Source of the DNA: Albitalea sp966211955
GTDB taxonomy: Bacteria > Pseudomonadota > Gammaproteobacteria > Burkholderiales > Burkholderiaceae_C
Direction of reading: 5' to 3'
Assembly (NCBI GenBank): GCA_966211955.1
Contig: CBIHOF010000003.1
Location: 62,001 to 126,000, forward strand
DNA length: 64,000 nt
Both the position numbers and the translations under genes were made by a program. The notes under the pieces were generated by a model, which did no database searches, had not been told where the DNA came from, and saw only the letters and a program-made list of their open reading frames with translations. Of this stretch, positions 24,235-34,064 are shown in pieces. The first letter of the stretch is position 1. Each line of letters begins with the position of its first letter.

Positions 24235-24846
24235 TCAGCGGATCAAGGGCTTTCCGAGGCAAGCGCGAAGCTTGCTGATGTCCACGCATGTCGCCGGCGG
24301 TTGCGTCTCATAGAGCGCAGCGAGGTCATGAAGGCAGGCAGCCGATTCGCGCGCGCGCCGGTACAACGCAGACTGCATGAAGCGCTGATCGCGCTCCCTG
24401 ACGGCGAGCGCCACGCCGACGTCGTGGTGCTGGGCCACGTCCAACGCCAGGTCGTGCGCAAAGTGGGTGTTGTCGAGACTGCAGGCCTGCGGCTCACTGC
24501 TCGTCTTGCGAGCCTGCGCCTCGTGGTACAGCACAACCCCGCGCCAGTGAGCGTCGCCGGTCAGGATGTAGGCATGCGCATTCGGATGGTTCGGATACGA
24601 ATTGGAATACGCCGTGAACGCCGCGTCGTAGTGTTGTCTCTTGTAGGCGCGGTCGCCTTGGACGTTGAGTCGGCGAGCGGCCGCCAAGTCGGCCGGCGTT
24701 CGCTTGCTGCGGTTCTTCTCGATCCAATCGAGAATCCTTGCGGTTTCCGGCGAGGCGGGCGTGTCTGCTGCACAGGCGACGGACACCAGCAGTGAGCCGG
24801 CCAAAACCATCAAGGCCGTGATTCGTTGCGTATGGGCCAGAAGCAC
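24235..24846 (-). CDS. Secreted TPR-like protein of unknown function
   Basis: 203 residues from GTG 24846, whose G is shared with the TAG of the upstream gene; GGAGAGG lies about six bases before it. A signal peptide is visible (ITALMVLAGSLLVSVACAAD, cleavage after ACA), so the product should be periplasmic. After it come charged helices: PETARILDWIEKNRSKRTPADLAAARRLNVQG, then RAYKRQHYDAAFTAYSNSYPN, a TPR-like pair, and later helices with four cysteines (CS, CLH, CVD, CLG) that could form disulfides. It overlaps an L,D-transpeptidase-like gene by 1 bp and lies just upstream of tssA. A periplasmic immunity protein for that enzyme is possible. No known immunity family is recognised. Confidence 0.6.
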   Translation of the reverse strand: MLLAHTQRITALMVLAGSLLVSVACAADTPASPETARILDWIEKNRSKRTPADLAAARRLNVQGDRAYKRQHYDAAFTAYSNSYPNHPNAHAYILTGDAHWRGVVLYHEAQARKTSSEPQACSLDNTHFAHDLALDVAQHHDVGVALAVRERDQRFMQSALYRRARESAACLHDLAALYETQPPATCVDISKLRACLGKPLIR

Positions 24847-25607
24847 TACTTCGCCCTCTCCGGATGACCGTTGACGATGAGGCGGCCGACACTGTCGCCG
24901 TCCGCGCCGCGGTGGCTGAGCAGAGCCTCGTGGATATCGACCCACCGCGCCAGGTCCAGCACCGTCACGCATCCCTCCGACAGGTTGCCAACGTGCACGT
25001 ATCGGCTGTTGCCTGCGAACTTGATCGGGAACCACACCTGGTCGAACTTCAGCTTTGGCTCGACGTCTCGATAGAACCGGGTCATGCTCTTGTCGTGCGG
25101 GGCATCAGGCAGCAGCACGGTGTACTGGCCCGCCGGCAACGGCGTGAAACTCTGAGTCCACACGGAATTCATCGTGACCTGAGTGCTGATGCCTGCCACT
25201 TCGAGCGTGGCCATCTGCTGACCAAGTTTCTGTCCACCCCGAGCTCGCGATATCCAGTCATCAACGTACTTGCCATACGTCACAACGACTTCGGCCAAGC
25301 TTTGCACAGGCGCCTTCGATCCAAGGTACTCGGTCGCGTTCACATCCGTCAGACTGAGCGTTTGCCCTTTGGCGGCGCCGTCCATGACCTTGAAATAGGT
25401 TCTACCGAGCCTGGATTCGATCAGCGCCACCCTGGTGTACTTGGCCAGCGATACCAACATCGCCGAACTTCCTTGTCGCGCCTGTAGCCAGCCATCTGCG
25501 CCAACCTTGTTGACAAACAGAACCTTGCGTTCCACAGCGCGCAAGACCGGACCCTGCGTAGTCACGACCTGCCCGGTCGTGGGTACCCGTGCTCCCGCCA
25601 TCGTCAT
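24846..25607 (-). CDS. L,D-transpeptidase-fold-like protein, candidate effector
   Basis: 253 residues from ATG 25607 after an AGGGGGG ribosome site. The C-terminal half has the order of an L,D-transpeptidase (YkuD-like) core: PLPAGQYTVLLPDAPH, VWFPIKF, then RYVHVGNLSEGCVTV with H205, S210, G212 and C213, matching the His and S-x-G-C active-site pattern of that fold and of related phage/effector families. The N-terminal ~130 residues are unrecognised. No signal peptide is visible although its substrate would be peptidoglycan, as expected for a protein delivered to the periplasm by a T6SS. The next gene (24235-24846) encodes a secreted protein and overlaps it by 1 bp. Effector role is inference; a cytoplasmic or lysis-related hydrolase is the alternative. 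Confidence 0.5.
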   Translation of the reverse strand: MTMAGARVPTTGQVVTTQGPVLRAVERKVLFVNKVGADGWLQARQGSSAMLVSLAKYTRVALIESRLGRTYFKVMDGAAKGQTLSLTDVNATEYLGSKAPVQSLAEVVVTYGKYVDDWISRARGGQKLGQQMATLEVAGISTQVTMNSVWTQSFTPLPAGQYTVLLPDAPHDKSMTRFYRDVEPKLKFDQVWFPIKFAGNSRYVHVGNLSEGCVTVLDLARWVDIHEALLSHRGADGDSVGRLIVNGHPERAK

Positions 25608-25689
25608 GCCCCCCTGTTGCAGGCTCTGCCGTCAATGGCGCCGAATCTTATGGCAAAGCCCCCGAGATGCAGCGCGCCGAAACCGTCAC

Positions 25690-27543
25690 TTACGACACCA
25701 AGCCCCGCATCGCATTCAGCAGCTTGTGCGGCTGAACCGGCTTGAACAGCACCGGGTGGCCGCTGGCCCCTGCGCGGCGCATTTCCTCGTGCGAGGTGTC
25801 GCCCGTGATGAGGATGGCGGGCAGCTCGCAGCCGCATTCGCGGCGCACCGTCTCGATGACGGCGATGCCGTCTGGCCCGTCGCCCAGGTGAAGGTCAGAC
25901 AGGATGAGGTCCGGCGGCAGCTCCAGCGTGCGCATGATGTGCCGCGCTTCGTCGAGCGTGCCGGCCGCGAGCGCCTGGTAGCCCCACTCTTCCAGCAGCA
26001 TCAACAGGCCCTCGCGGATCGGTTCCTCGTCGTCGATGACGAGCACCGTGCGCGGCTGCAGCGCGGGCATGGGCAGCGTGTCGGCGGCGGCGGTGACGTC
26101 CTGGATCTCCGGCAAGGCGCCGCGCGCGATGCCGATGCGAAACATGGTGCCGCAGCCCGGTTGCGAGGCGACAGTCAGCGTGTGGCCCAAGAGCCGCGCG
26201 AGCCGCTTGACGATGGCCAGTCCCATGCCCAGGCCCTGCGTGCGTGTGCGCCGTGCGTGGTCGGCCTGGTAGAACTCGTCGAACACCCGCGGCAGCTCCG
26301 CCGCGCGGATGCCCACCCCGGTGTCCCACACCTCCACGTTGAAGTGAGTCTGCGTGGTTCGCGCGACGACCACGATGCCGCCCGTGCGGGTGTACTTGAT
26401 GGCGTTCTGGATCAGGTTGCCGAGGATGCGTTCCAGCAACTGCGGATCGCTGGTGACGGACTTGCCGCCCGGCGAAAAACGAAGGCCCAGCCCCGCGAGT
26501 TCGGCCTGGCCGGCGAAGTGCATGTGCAAGCGCCGGAACAGGTCGCGCAAGGGAAAGTGCTGGAAGTTGGGCTCCACGGTGCCGGCATCGAGCCGCGAGA
26601 TGTCGAGCATCGCGTAGAACGACCGATCCAGCCCGTCGATGGAACGCACGACATTGCGCACCAGCGGCTCCTCGCTCGTGCCTTGCAGGCGCTTTTCGAG
26701 CGTTGCGGCGAAGAGCCCGAGCGCGTGCACCGGCTGGCGCAGGTCGTGGCTCGCGATGGCGAGGAAGCGGCTCTTCTCCTCATCGGCGCGCAGGGCGGCA
26801 TCTCGCTGTACCTCCAGCGAGCGGATGCGGTCTTCACGCTCGATCGAGCGGCGGGCGCGCACGAGCCAAAGGCGGTACTGGCCGAACGCGACCAGTGCCG
26901 CGGCGGCGCTCAGGCAAGCGCTCGCGATCGCAAGGTCGGGCACTTGCGCCGGCAACGCGTGCCACCAATCTGACAACGCCGCGGAGAGCGGCAAGGCGAT
27001 GGCCACAACCGCCACGGGTTTCATCGCGCAGAACACCGCAGCAGCACTCACGGCCATCGCGCCCAAGGTGACGGTCAGCCCCAGGCGGTCGGTGCCGATG
27101 GGCATCGGCAGCCAGGGCGTCGCGGCGAGCAGCGCCATCGCCGCCGCGGCGAGCACCCCGACCGCCAGCCGATGCCGGCGCGTGTCGCGCAGCAGGCGTG
27201 GCCTGCGAGTGCCGAGCCAGGCAAGGGCCAGCCACATGGCCACGACGAGCGCGGCGCCGGCCGTCCACGCGACGAGCCATGCCGAAGCATCGGCCATTGC
27301 CGCGCCGACGATGCAAGCGACGAGGAAGCCTGCAGATACCACCGGCGATGACGCGAGCTCGGACGCCAGGGCTTCGTCGGCCAGCCGCCGGCGCCAGGTA
27401 CGGCGCTCCGCATGCAGGGTCGAGGCCTGTTCTCCGACGCCCCCACCTGGCGTCCCGGTGACAGCATGAAACACAGCCCGTGGCGCAACCGCGGCGGGCC
27501 CGGCGAGCGCCGGCCGCCTGACCGCGTCCGCAACGATGGCCAC
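25690..27543 (-). CDS. Membrane hybrid sensor histidine kinase with receiver
   Basis: 617 residues from GTG 27543, starting 4 bp after the stop of the LuxR-type regulator. Domains: several membrane helices (about 65-215), a coiled linker (225-255), HisKA with SHDLRQPVHALGLF, HATPase with NLIQNAIKYTRTGG, DTGVGI and GLGMGLAIV, then a C-terminal receiver with VLVIDDEEPIREG, the phosphorylated Asp in LILSDLHLGDG and FKPVQP. The same kinase type (PVHALGLF) with a trailing receiver is common in Burkholderiales beside LuxR regulators. It probably works with the regulator encoded just upstream. The signal is unknown. Confidence 0.88.
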   Translation of the reverse strand: MAIVADAVRRPALAGPAAVAPRAVFHAVTGTPGGGVGEQASTLHAERRTWRRRLADEALASELASSPVVSAGFLVACIVGAAMADASAWLVAWTAGAALVVAMWLALAWLGTRRPRLLRDTRRHRLAVGVLAAAAMALLAATPWLPMPIGTDRLGLTVTLGAMAVSAAAVFCAMKPVAVVAIALPLSAALSDWWHALPAQVPDLAIASACLSAAAALVAFGQYRLWLVRARRSIEREDRIRSLEVQRDAALRADEEKSRFLAIASHDLRQPVHALGLFAATLEKRLQGTSEEPLVRNVVRSIDGLDRSFYAMLDISRLDAGTVEPNFQHFPLRDLFRRLHMHFAGQAELAGLGLRFSPGGKSVTSDPQLLERILGNLIQNAIKYTRTGGIVVVARTTQTHFNVEVWDTGVGIRAAELPRVFDEFYQADHARRTRTQGLGMGLAIVKRLARLLGHTLTVASQPGCGTMFRIGIARGALPEIQDVTAAADTLPMPALQPRTVLVIDDEEPIREGLLMLLEEWGYQALAAGTLDEARHIMRTLELPPDLILSDLHLGDGPDGIAVIETVRRECGCELPAILITGDTSHEEMRRAGASGHPVLFKPVQPHKLLNAMRGLVS

Positions 27544-27547
27544 GACC

Positions 27548-28258
27548 TCAGCGGAAGAGGCTGACCATGTGCGATCGCGACTTCACGTCCAGCGCGAGCA
27601 GCAGCGACGACACATAGTTCTTCACGGTGCCGAGCGACAAATGCATCGAGTCGCTGATCTCCTGGTTCGTGCACCCGGAGAGCACCAGCTCCAGGATCTC
27701 GAGGTGCCGCGGTCCGAGTTCAGCCACGCGGTCATACATGGCCGATGACGGAAAGCGCGGGAACAGCGCGTTGGCCGGCGCATAACCGCGCGATTGCGGA
27801 CCTCCGTGCGGCCACAGCAAGGCCGAAAGGGTCTCCCGCATCTCCGCCGTCAGCACGCCCTTGGGCACATAGCCCACGGCGCCGAGCGCGCGGGCCTGGC
27901 GCACGACGAATTCGTCTTGCGTGGCGCTGAACACCACGATGCGCGCCGCAGGAAAGTCGTGGACAAAGCGCCGCAAGCCCTGCAACCCCTTGCAGTCGGC
28001 GAGGTTGAGATCGAGCAGCACGGCATCGATGCGCGGCTCTTCGGCGTAGATGGCAAGCGCCTCCTGCAACGAACCCGCCTCGAGCCAGCGCAGCGGCACG
28101 CCCTGCAGGTCGGTGTACAGCGACTTCACGCCATAGCGCACGAGTTCGTGGTCGTCCACCAGCAACAGCGTGGGCACTGACGGCGCGGCCGGCGTCGTTC
28201 TCGCAGTCATGTTGGCAATGGTCAGGTCGGCCGCCAACGTCATCATCTGCGTTTCCAT
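27548..28258 (-). CDS. LuxR/NarL-type response regulator
   Basis: 236 residues from ATG 28258, preceded by GGAGG six bases upstream. Receiver with acidic pair DDH (35-37), phospho-Asp D83 (LLDLNLADC) and K near KGVLT; then an HTH LuxR domain at the end with RHLEILELVLSGCTNQEISDSMHLSLGTVKNYVSSLL. It is first in a two-gene unit with the hybrid kinase (25690-27543). A perfect inverted repeat (28322-28351) lies 64 bp upstream and could be its own operator. Confidence 0.9.
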   Translation of the reverse strand: METQMMTLAADLTIANMTARTTPAAPSVPTLLLVDDHELVRYGVKSLYTDLQGVPLRWLEAGSLQEALAIYAEEPRIDAVLLDLNLADCKGLQGLRRFVHDFPAARIVVFSATQDEFVVRQARALGAVGYVPKGVLTAEMRETLSALLWPHGGPQSRGYAPANALFPRFPSSAMYDRVAELGPRHLEILELVLSGCTNQEISDSMHLSLGTVKNYVSSLLLALDVKSRSHMVSLFR

Positions 28259-28321
28259 GGGTTTTCCTCCCCCGCATACATGGCACATACGCCAAACGCC
28301 GGGCTATCAGGACGCCCCACC

Positions 28322-28351
28322 CTTGAATTCATGCTAGTTCATGAATTCAAG
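28322..28351. promoter_or_regulatory. Perfect 12-bp inverted repeat, probable operator
   Basis: Arms CTTGAATTCATG and CATGAATTCAAG with a 6 bp spacer, in the 163 bp gap between the esterase stop (28422) and the regulator start (28258). An outer, imperfect CCCCACC/GGTGGGG pair flanks it (28308-28375). No T-run follows, so a terminator is unlikely. Confidence 0.5.
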
Positions 28352-28421
28352 ATTTGCATCATTCAAGGTGGGGATATGGCTTACCCCAAGTCGCTTGTAT
28401 CCATTCGATTCGCAAGGTGAT

Positions 28422-29387
28422 TCAGCGTTCGAAGGCGTGCCGAAGCGCGGCACCAGCGGCCGCCTGCGCATGGTGTGCCTCGGGCAGCACGCGCCCGAGC
28501 TTGATGAAGTCGTGCGTCACGCCGCGGTACAACTCGAGATCCACTGCCACGCCAGCGGCGCGCAGGCGGTCGGCATAGGCCACGCCTTCGTCCACCAGCG
28601 GATCGCACTCCGCGAGGATGACGCAGGACGGCGCGACACCTTCGAGGTCGTCGGCCAGGAGCGGTGCGAAGCGCCAGTCCTCGCGCTGGTCCCGGGAGAT
28701 GTAGTGGTCGAAGAACCAGGCGATGCCGTCGGCTTCGAGCAGGTAGCCACGGCCGAACATGCGGTGCGAGGGCGTGTCGGCATGGGCCGTGGTGCCCGGC
28801 GTGATGAGCAGCTGCGCGCGCAGCGGCAGGCCGACGTCGCGCGCATGGATGGCTGCCACCGCCGCGAGCGTGCCGCCGGCGCTATCGCCGCCGACAGCGA
28901 GGCGCGTGCCGTCCAGGCCAATGGTGTGCGCATGGTTGGCGAGCCATTGCAAGGCACACCAACTATCTTCCACCGCCGCCGGAAAGCGGTGCTCGGGCGC
29001 GAGACGGTAGTCGCAGGCCACCACCGCCGCGCCGCTTCGCAACGCGAGCTGCCGACACAGGCTGTCGTGCGTCTCGAGGTTGCCGATGGTGAAGCCGCCG
29101 CCGTGCAGGTACAGCAACACGGGCAAGGTGTCCGCCGAGGGCGCGTACAGGCGTGCCGCACGCATGGAGCCGTCGGCGGCTGGCAGCGTGAGTTCTTCAA
29201 CCCGCGCGAGCGGCGCACGCGGCACTTCGAGGATCTCGGATGCGGCGACATAGGCTTCGCGCGCATCCGGCACGCTGAGAGCGTAGAACGGCGGGCGGTT
29301 GGCCCGGCGAATCTTGTCCAGCACGTCGGCCATGCGCTGCGTCAGCTTGGGTATCTTGGAAGGATTGTCAGAAGAAGGCGAAGTCAC
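28422..29387 (-). CDS. HSL-family alpha/beta-hydrolase (esterase/lipase)
   Basis: 321 residues from GTG 29387. Hormone-sensitive-lipase family esterase: oxyanion loop HGGGF (95-99), nucleophile S169 in GGDSAGG, acid in ECDPLVDEG and histidine in GVTHDFIKLG. PVLLYLHGGGFTIG and ACDYRLAPEHRFPA are standard for the family. It hydrolyses short-chain esters in the cytoplasm; natural substrate unknown. It is divergent from the alcohol dehydrogenase at 29477 (89 bp gap), so the two may share a regulated promoter region. Later ATGs are possible starts. Confidence 0.88.
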   Translation of the reverse strand: MTSPSSDNPSKIPKLTQRMADVLDKIRRANRPPFYALSVPDAREAYVAASEILEVPRAPLARVEELTLPAADGSMRAARLYAPSADTLPVLLYLHGGGFTIGNLETHDSLCRQLALRSGAAVVACDYRLAPEHRFPAAVEDSWCALQWLANHAHTIGLDGTRLAVGGDSAGGTLAAVAAIHARDVGLPLRAQLLITPGTTAHADTPSHRMFGRGYLLEADGIAWFFDHYISRDQREDWRFAPLLADDLEGVAPSCVILAECDPLVDEGVAYADRLRAAGVAVDLELYRGVTHDFIKLGRVLPEAHHAQAAAGAALRHAFER

Positions 29388-29476
29388 GCGAGTAACACCC
29401 TTGGACGGAGAAAACCTGGGTGTGCGAAGGACGGGCCTGCGAGGATACTCGCAGCATCCACCGACTGCTGGACGCC

Positions 29477-30625
29477 ATGGCCTTCATCTACTACGTCACC
29501 CAGGTTCAACTCGACTTTGGCGCGGTGAAGCTGCTGCCTCAGGAATGCGAACGCACGGGCATCAAGCGTCCGCTCGTGGTCACCGATGCGGGCGTGCGCG
29601 CGGCCGGCGTGCTCGACCAGGCGCTCGCCGCGCTCGGCGGCATGCCGCATGCGGTGTTCGACCAGACGCCGTCCAACCCCACCGAAGCCGCCGTGCGATT
29701 GGCGACGACGCTCTATCGAAGCGAAGGCTGCGACGGGCTGATCGCTGTCGGCGGCGGGTCGAGCATGGACCTCGCCAAGGGGGTCGCCATCGCCGCCACG
29801 CACGAGGGCCCGCTCAAGACCTACGCGACCATCGAGGGCGGCAGCCCGAAGATCACCGAACGCGTGGCACCGGTCATCGCCGTGCCCACCACCGCAGGCA
29901 CCGGCAGCGAGGTGGCACGCGGCGCGATCGTGATCGTGGACGATGGCCGCAAGCTCGGCTTCCACAGCTGGCACCTCGTGCCCAAGACCGCCATCTGCGA
30001 CCCCGAGCTCACGCTCGGATTGCCACCCTTCCTCACCGCGGCCACGGGCATGGACGCGATCGCGCATTGCATGGAGACCTTCATGGCCGGTGCCGTCAAT
30101 CCGCCCGCCGACGGCATCGCGCTGGACGGGCTGGAGCGCGGCTTCCTGCACATCGAGCGGGCCACGCGCAATGGCAGCGACCGTGAAGCGCGCTGGAACA
30201 TGATGAGCACGAGCATGCAAGGCGCGATGGCCTTCCAGAAGGGCCTGGGCTGCGTGCATTCGCTCAGCCACAGCCTGGGCGGCGCCAACCCGAAGCTGCA
30301 CCACGGCACCTTGAACGCGATGTTCCTGCCGGCGGTGGTGAAGTTCAACGCGAGCGCCGAATCGATGGTGAAGGAACGCCGCCTGCAGCGCATGGCGCAT
30401 GCGATGGGCATCGGCAGCTGCGATTCGCTGGGCACCGAGGTGGCCGATGCCATTCGCGCGTTGAATATGCGCCTTGGCCTACCCACCGGTCTGGCCGCGA
30501 TGGGCGTGACGCGCGACATGTTCGATCGCATCATCAGCGGCGCGCTGGCTGATCACACGCACAAGACGAATCCGCGGATCGCGACGGCCGACGACTATCG
30601 CGAGATGCTGGAAGCCTCGATGTAG
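29477..30625 (+). CDS. Iron-containing alcohol dehydrogenase
   Basis: 382 residues, typical length of the Fe-ADH (group III) family. Nucleotide-binding GGGSSMDLAKGVAI and PTTAGTGSEV are intact; metal ligands are in TGMDAIAHCMETF and GCVHSLSHSLGG. Start ATG 29477; the open frame reaches further upstream but the family begins at MAFIYYVTQVQLDFG. It oxidises alcohols or reduces aldehydes with NAD(P). The divergent esterase (28422-29387) suggests they could act on the same ester-derived alcohol. Substrate unknown. Confidence 0.88.
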   Translation: MAFIYYVTQVQLDFGAVKLLPQECERTGIKRPLVVTDAGVRAAGVLDQALAALGGMPHAVFDQTPSNPTEAAVRLATTLYRSEGCDGLIAVGGGSSMDLAKGVAIAATHEGPLKTYATIEGGSPKITERVAPVIAVPTTAGTGSEVARGAIVIVDDGRKLGFHSWHLVPKTAICDPELTLGLPPFLTAATGMDAIAHCMETFMAGAVNPPADGIALDGLERGFLHIERATRNGSDREARWNMMSTSMQGAMAFQKGLGCVHSLSHSLGGANPKLHHGTLNAMFLPAVVKFNASAESMVKERRLQRMAHAMGIGSCDSLGTEVADAIRALNMRLGLPTGLAAMGVTRDMFDRIISGALADHTHKTNPRIATADDYREMLEASM

Positions 30626-30664
30626 CTGGACCTTGCGCATCAGCCCGATTGGTCAACCGCGCGA

Positions 30665-32392
30665 TCAGGCACTGGTAGCAGGCTTTGCGCCGGCCGTCGG
30701 CAGGGCCACTTCGACGCGGTTGCGCCCTCCCCGCTTGGCGGCGTAAAGCGACGCGTCGGCACATTCGAGCAAGGCGCGCACGTCCGCGCTGGCCGCGGCG
30801 TCGCACAGGCCGACGCTGATCGTCACCCTCAGCGCCGGCGCGATCTGCGCCCAGTCGAAGGCCTCGACCGCGCGGCGAAGGCGCTCGCAGATGTCGGCGG
30901 CCACCGTGAGCGGCGTTCCGACGAAGAGCACGAGGAACTCCTCGCCGCCCATGCGCGCGAGCACGTCGGTGTTGCGGGTGTTGTCGGTGAGCACGCGAGC
31001 GATGGCGCGCAGCACGTCGTCGCCCACCGCATGGCCGAACTGGTCGTTGACCTGCTTGAAATGGTCGAGATCCACCGCAGCCACGCTCAACGCGCCCTGC
31101 CGCTCGCGCGCGAAGGCGAGCTGCAGCGGCAGTTCATGGTCCACGCGGCGGCGGTTGGCCAGGCCCGTGAGCTGGTCTTCCATCGCATGCTTGCCAAGCT
31201 CGAGGGCCTTGGACGCGAGGCGCTGGTTTTCCGACTCGAGTTGCGATGCGCGCAAGCGCTGCACCTCGGCATCGAGCTTGGCCCGCATGGCCAGCGCCTG
31301 CGCCTGCTCTACCTCGATGCGATTGAGCAGCATGCGCGCCTGCCGGTCGGCGCGCTGCTTCATCTCCTCACGCTCCAGCGGCAGCATGGCCTCGTGGTGG
31401 CGAAGCGCATCGGCGAGATCACCGCGCTGCTTGTAGCTCTCGTACAGGCCCTGGTGCATCTCGAAGAGCATGGCGTGGTCGTCGGTGTCGTGCGCGGCCG
31501 ACAACGCCTGGTTGAAGAGTCGAATGGCCGAATCCAGGTCGCCGCGTTGACGCTCCAGAGCAGCGCGGTTCGACACCGCGGTGAGGGCCATGCCCCGGTA
31601 GCCGTTCTCCTGCGCGAGAAGCTCCTGGCGCTCGATGTACGACAGCGCCTGCGCATGCTCGCCGAGCGCCGTCTGCGCGTTCGCGAGGTTGCCGAGGCAC
31701 ACCGCCTGCCGATGCCCGTTGCCCGACACCTCGGCCAGCTCGAGCGCTTCCAGGCCGTATTGCAAGGCGCGCGTCAGCGTGGCGCGTTCGAGCTCGCCCT
31801 GCTGCGACTTGGCGGCATGCAGCAGGTTGCTCGCGAGGTTGTTCAAGGCGCTGAACATTTCCTCTTGGCCGTGGATCTCGCGGGCGATTTCCAGCGCGCG
31901 CAGCATCAATGGCTCGCCGCGCGCCGGGTCGCCCAGTTCTTCGTACGTGAGGCCCGCCCGGTTGAGCGCCCAGCTCATGAGCGCCGGATCGCCGGCAATG
32001 CGGGCGGAATCCATCGCCTGCGTGGCGTAGCCGAGCGAGTCGGCGTACAGGCCCATGTCGTTGTGCGCCATGACCAGCGTGCACAGCACCTGCGTGCGCT
32101 CGGCCGCATCGCGCGCGCGCTTGAGCAGCGGCAAGGCCTGCTGGCAATTGCGGATCGCGCTTTCGGAGTCGCTCAGGCGGAACTGGTTGAGCGCAAGCAC
32201 CGACAGTGCCGCCGCCTTCAGCCCTTGCTGGCCGCAGGCCTCAGCCAGGCCGAGCGCGCGCGTGGCCTGCTCGACACCAAGCCGATGGTTGCCGGCGATC
32301 CGCGCATCGCGCGCCGCCTGAAGAAATGCGCGAGCTTCTTCGAGCACCGCTCGCTTGGTGCGCGATCGCGTGCCCTGTGGTGCGCCTGGCAT
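30665..32392 (-). CDS. TPR-GGDEF diguanylate cyclase
   Basis: 575 residues from ATG 32392, no membrane helix, so cytosolic. About 1-350 are tetratricopeptide-like helical repeats (for example GDPALMSWALNRAGLTYEELGD, HRQAVCLGNLANAQTALGEH), then a coiled coil (about 350-415) and a GGDEF domain with the active GGEEF motif. An inhibitory I-site RNTD stands five residues before it. Makes c-di-GMP; TPR part probably senses a protein partner. It lies downstream of aceA but a strong terminator (32431-32464) separates them, so it has its own promoter. Confidence 0.88.
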   Translation of the reverse strand: MPGAPQGTRSRTKRAVLEEARAFLQAARDARIAGNHRLGVEQATRALGLAEACGQQGLKAAALSVLALNQFRLSDSESAIRNCQQALPLLKRARDAAERTQVLCTLVMAHNDMGLYADSLGYATQAMDSARIAGDPALMSWALNRAGLTYEELGDPARGEPLMLRALEIAREIHGQEEMFSALNNLASNLLHAAKSQQGELERATLTRALQYGLEALELAEVSGNGHRQAVCLGNLANAQTALGEHAQALSYIERQELLAQENGYRGMALTAVSNRAALERQRGDLDSAIRLFNQALSAAHDTDDHAMLFEMHQGLYESYKQRGDLADALRHHEAMLPLEREEMKQRADRQARMLLNRIEVEQAQALAMRAKLDAEVQRLRASQLESENQRLASKALELGKHAMEDQLTGLANRRRVDHELPLQLAFARERQGALSVAAVDLDHFKQVNDQFGHAVGDDVLRAIARVLTDNTRNTDVLARMGGEEFLVLFVGTPLTVAADICERLRRAVEAFDWAQIAPALRVTISVGLCDAAASADVRALLECADASLYAAKRGGRNRVEVALPTAGAKPATSA

Positions 32393-32430
32393 CGGGCAAG
32401 TATGCAGCGATGCCCCCAAACCTCAAACAC

Positions 32431-32464
32431 GAAAAAGCCCGGAAACCGTGACGGTTTCCGGGCT
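32431..32464 (-). terminator. Rho-independent terminator of aceA
   Basis: 13 bp perfect stem AGCCCGGAAACCG/CGGTTTCCGGGCT with a TGA loop, followed on the minus strand by five Ts. Located 37 bp after the aceA stop. Confidence 0.9.
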
Positions 32465-32500
32465 CCTCTGGAAGGGAATGCGCTGGTGCCAGCGCCCTGG

Positions 32501-33799
<1,299 letters not shown>

Positions 33800-34064
33800 G
33801 TGGATCTCCAGAGGGTGAGAAGGGAAACGAAAAAAACCGAAATCTCTGGGATCAAGAATACAAAGCCGCGATGGCCTTGGGAAGACTTATGTCTTATAGA
33901 AGACTAAAAATGTTGTTTTTTAAAATCAACGACTTATGAGTGTCGTTGCATGATGCGAAATATCATTTGCCGTCATGAAAAATTTTGCGGCGATGCAGCA
34001 TCGTGGTTTCTCATGATGTGAAACGGCAATTTCTGATCGTGAAATGCCTGTCGCGGAGGCGTTC
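33800..34064 (-). promoter_or_regulatory. aceA upstream region with repeated dyads
   Basis: 265 bp, clearly more AT-rich than the rest. At 33882-33904 three alternating arms, AAGAC-N4-GTCTT-N4-AAGAC, overlap as two dyads. A second dyad AACGAC-N8-GTCGTT follows near 33928-33947. These look like repeated operator sites for a carbon-source regulator of the glyoxylate shunt. No gene is seen. Confidence 0.5.
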
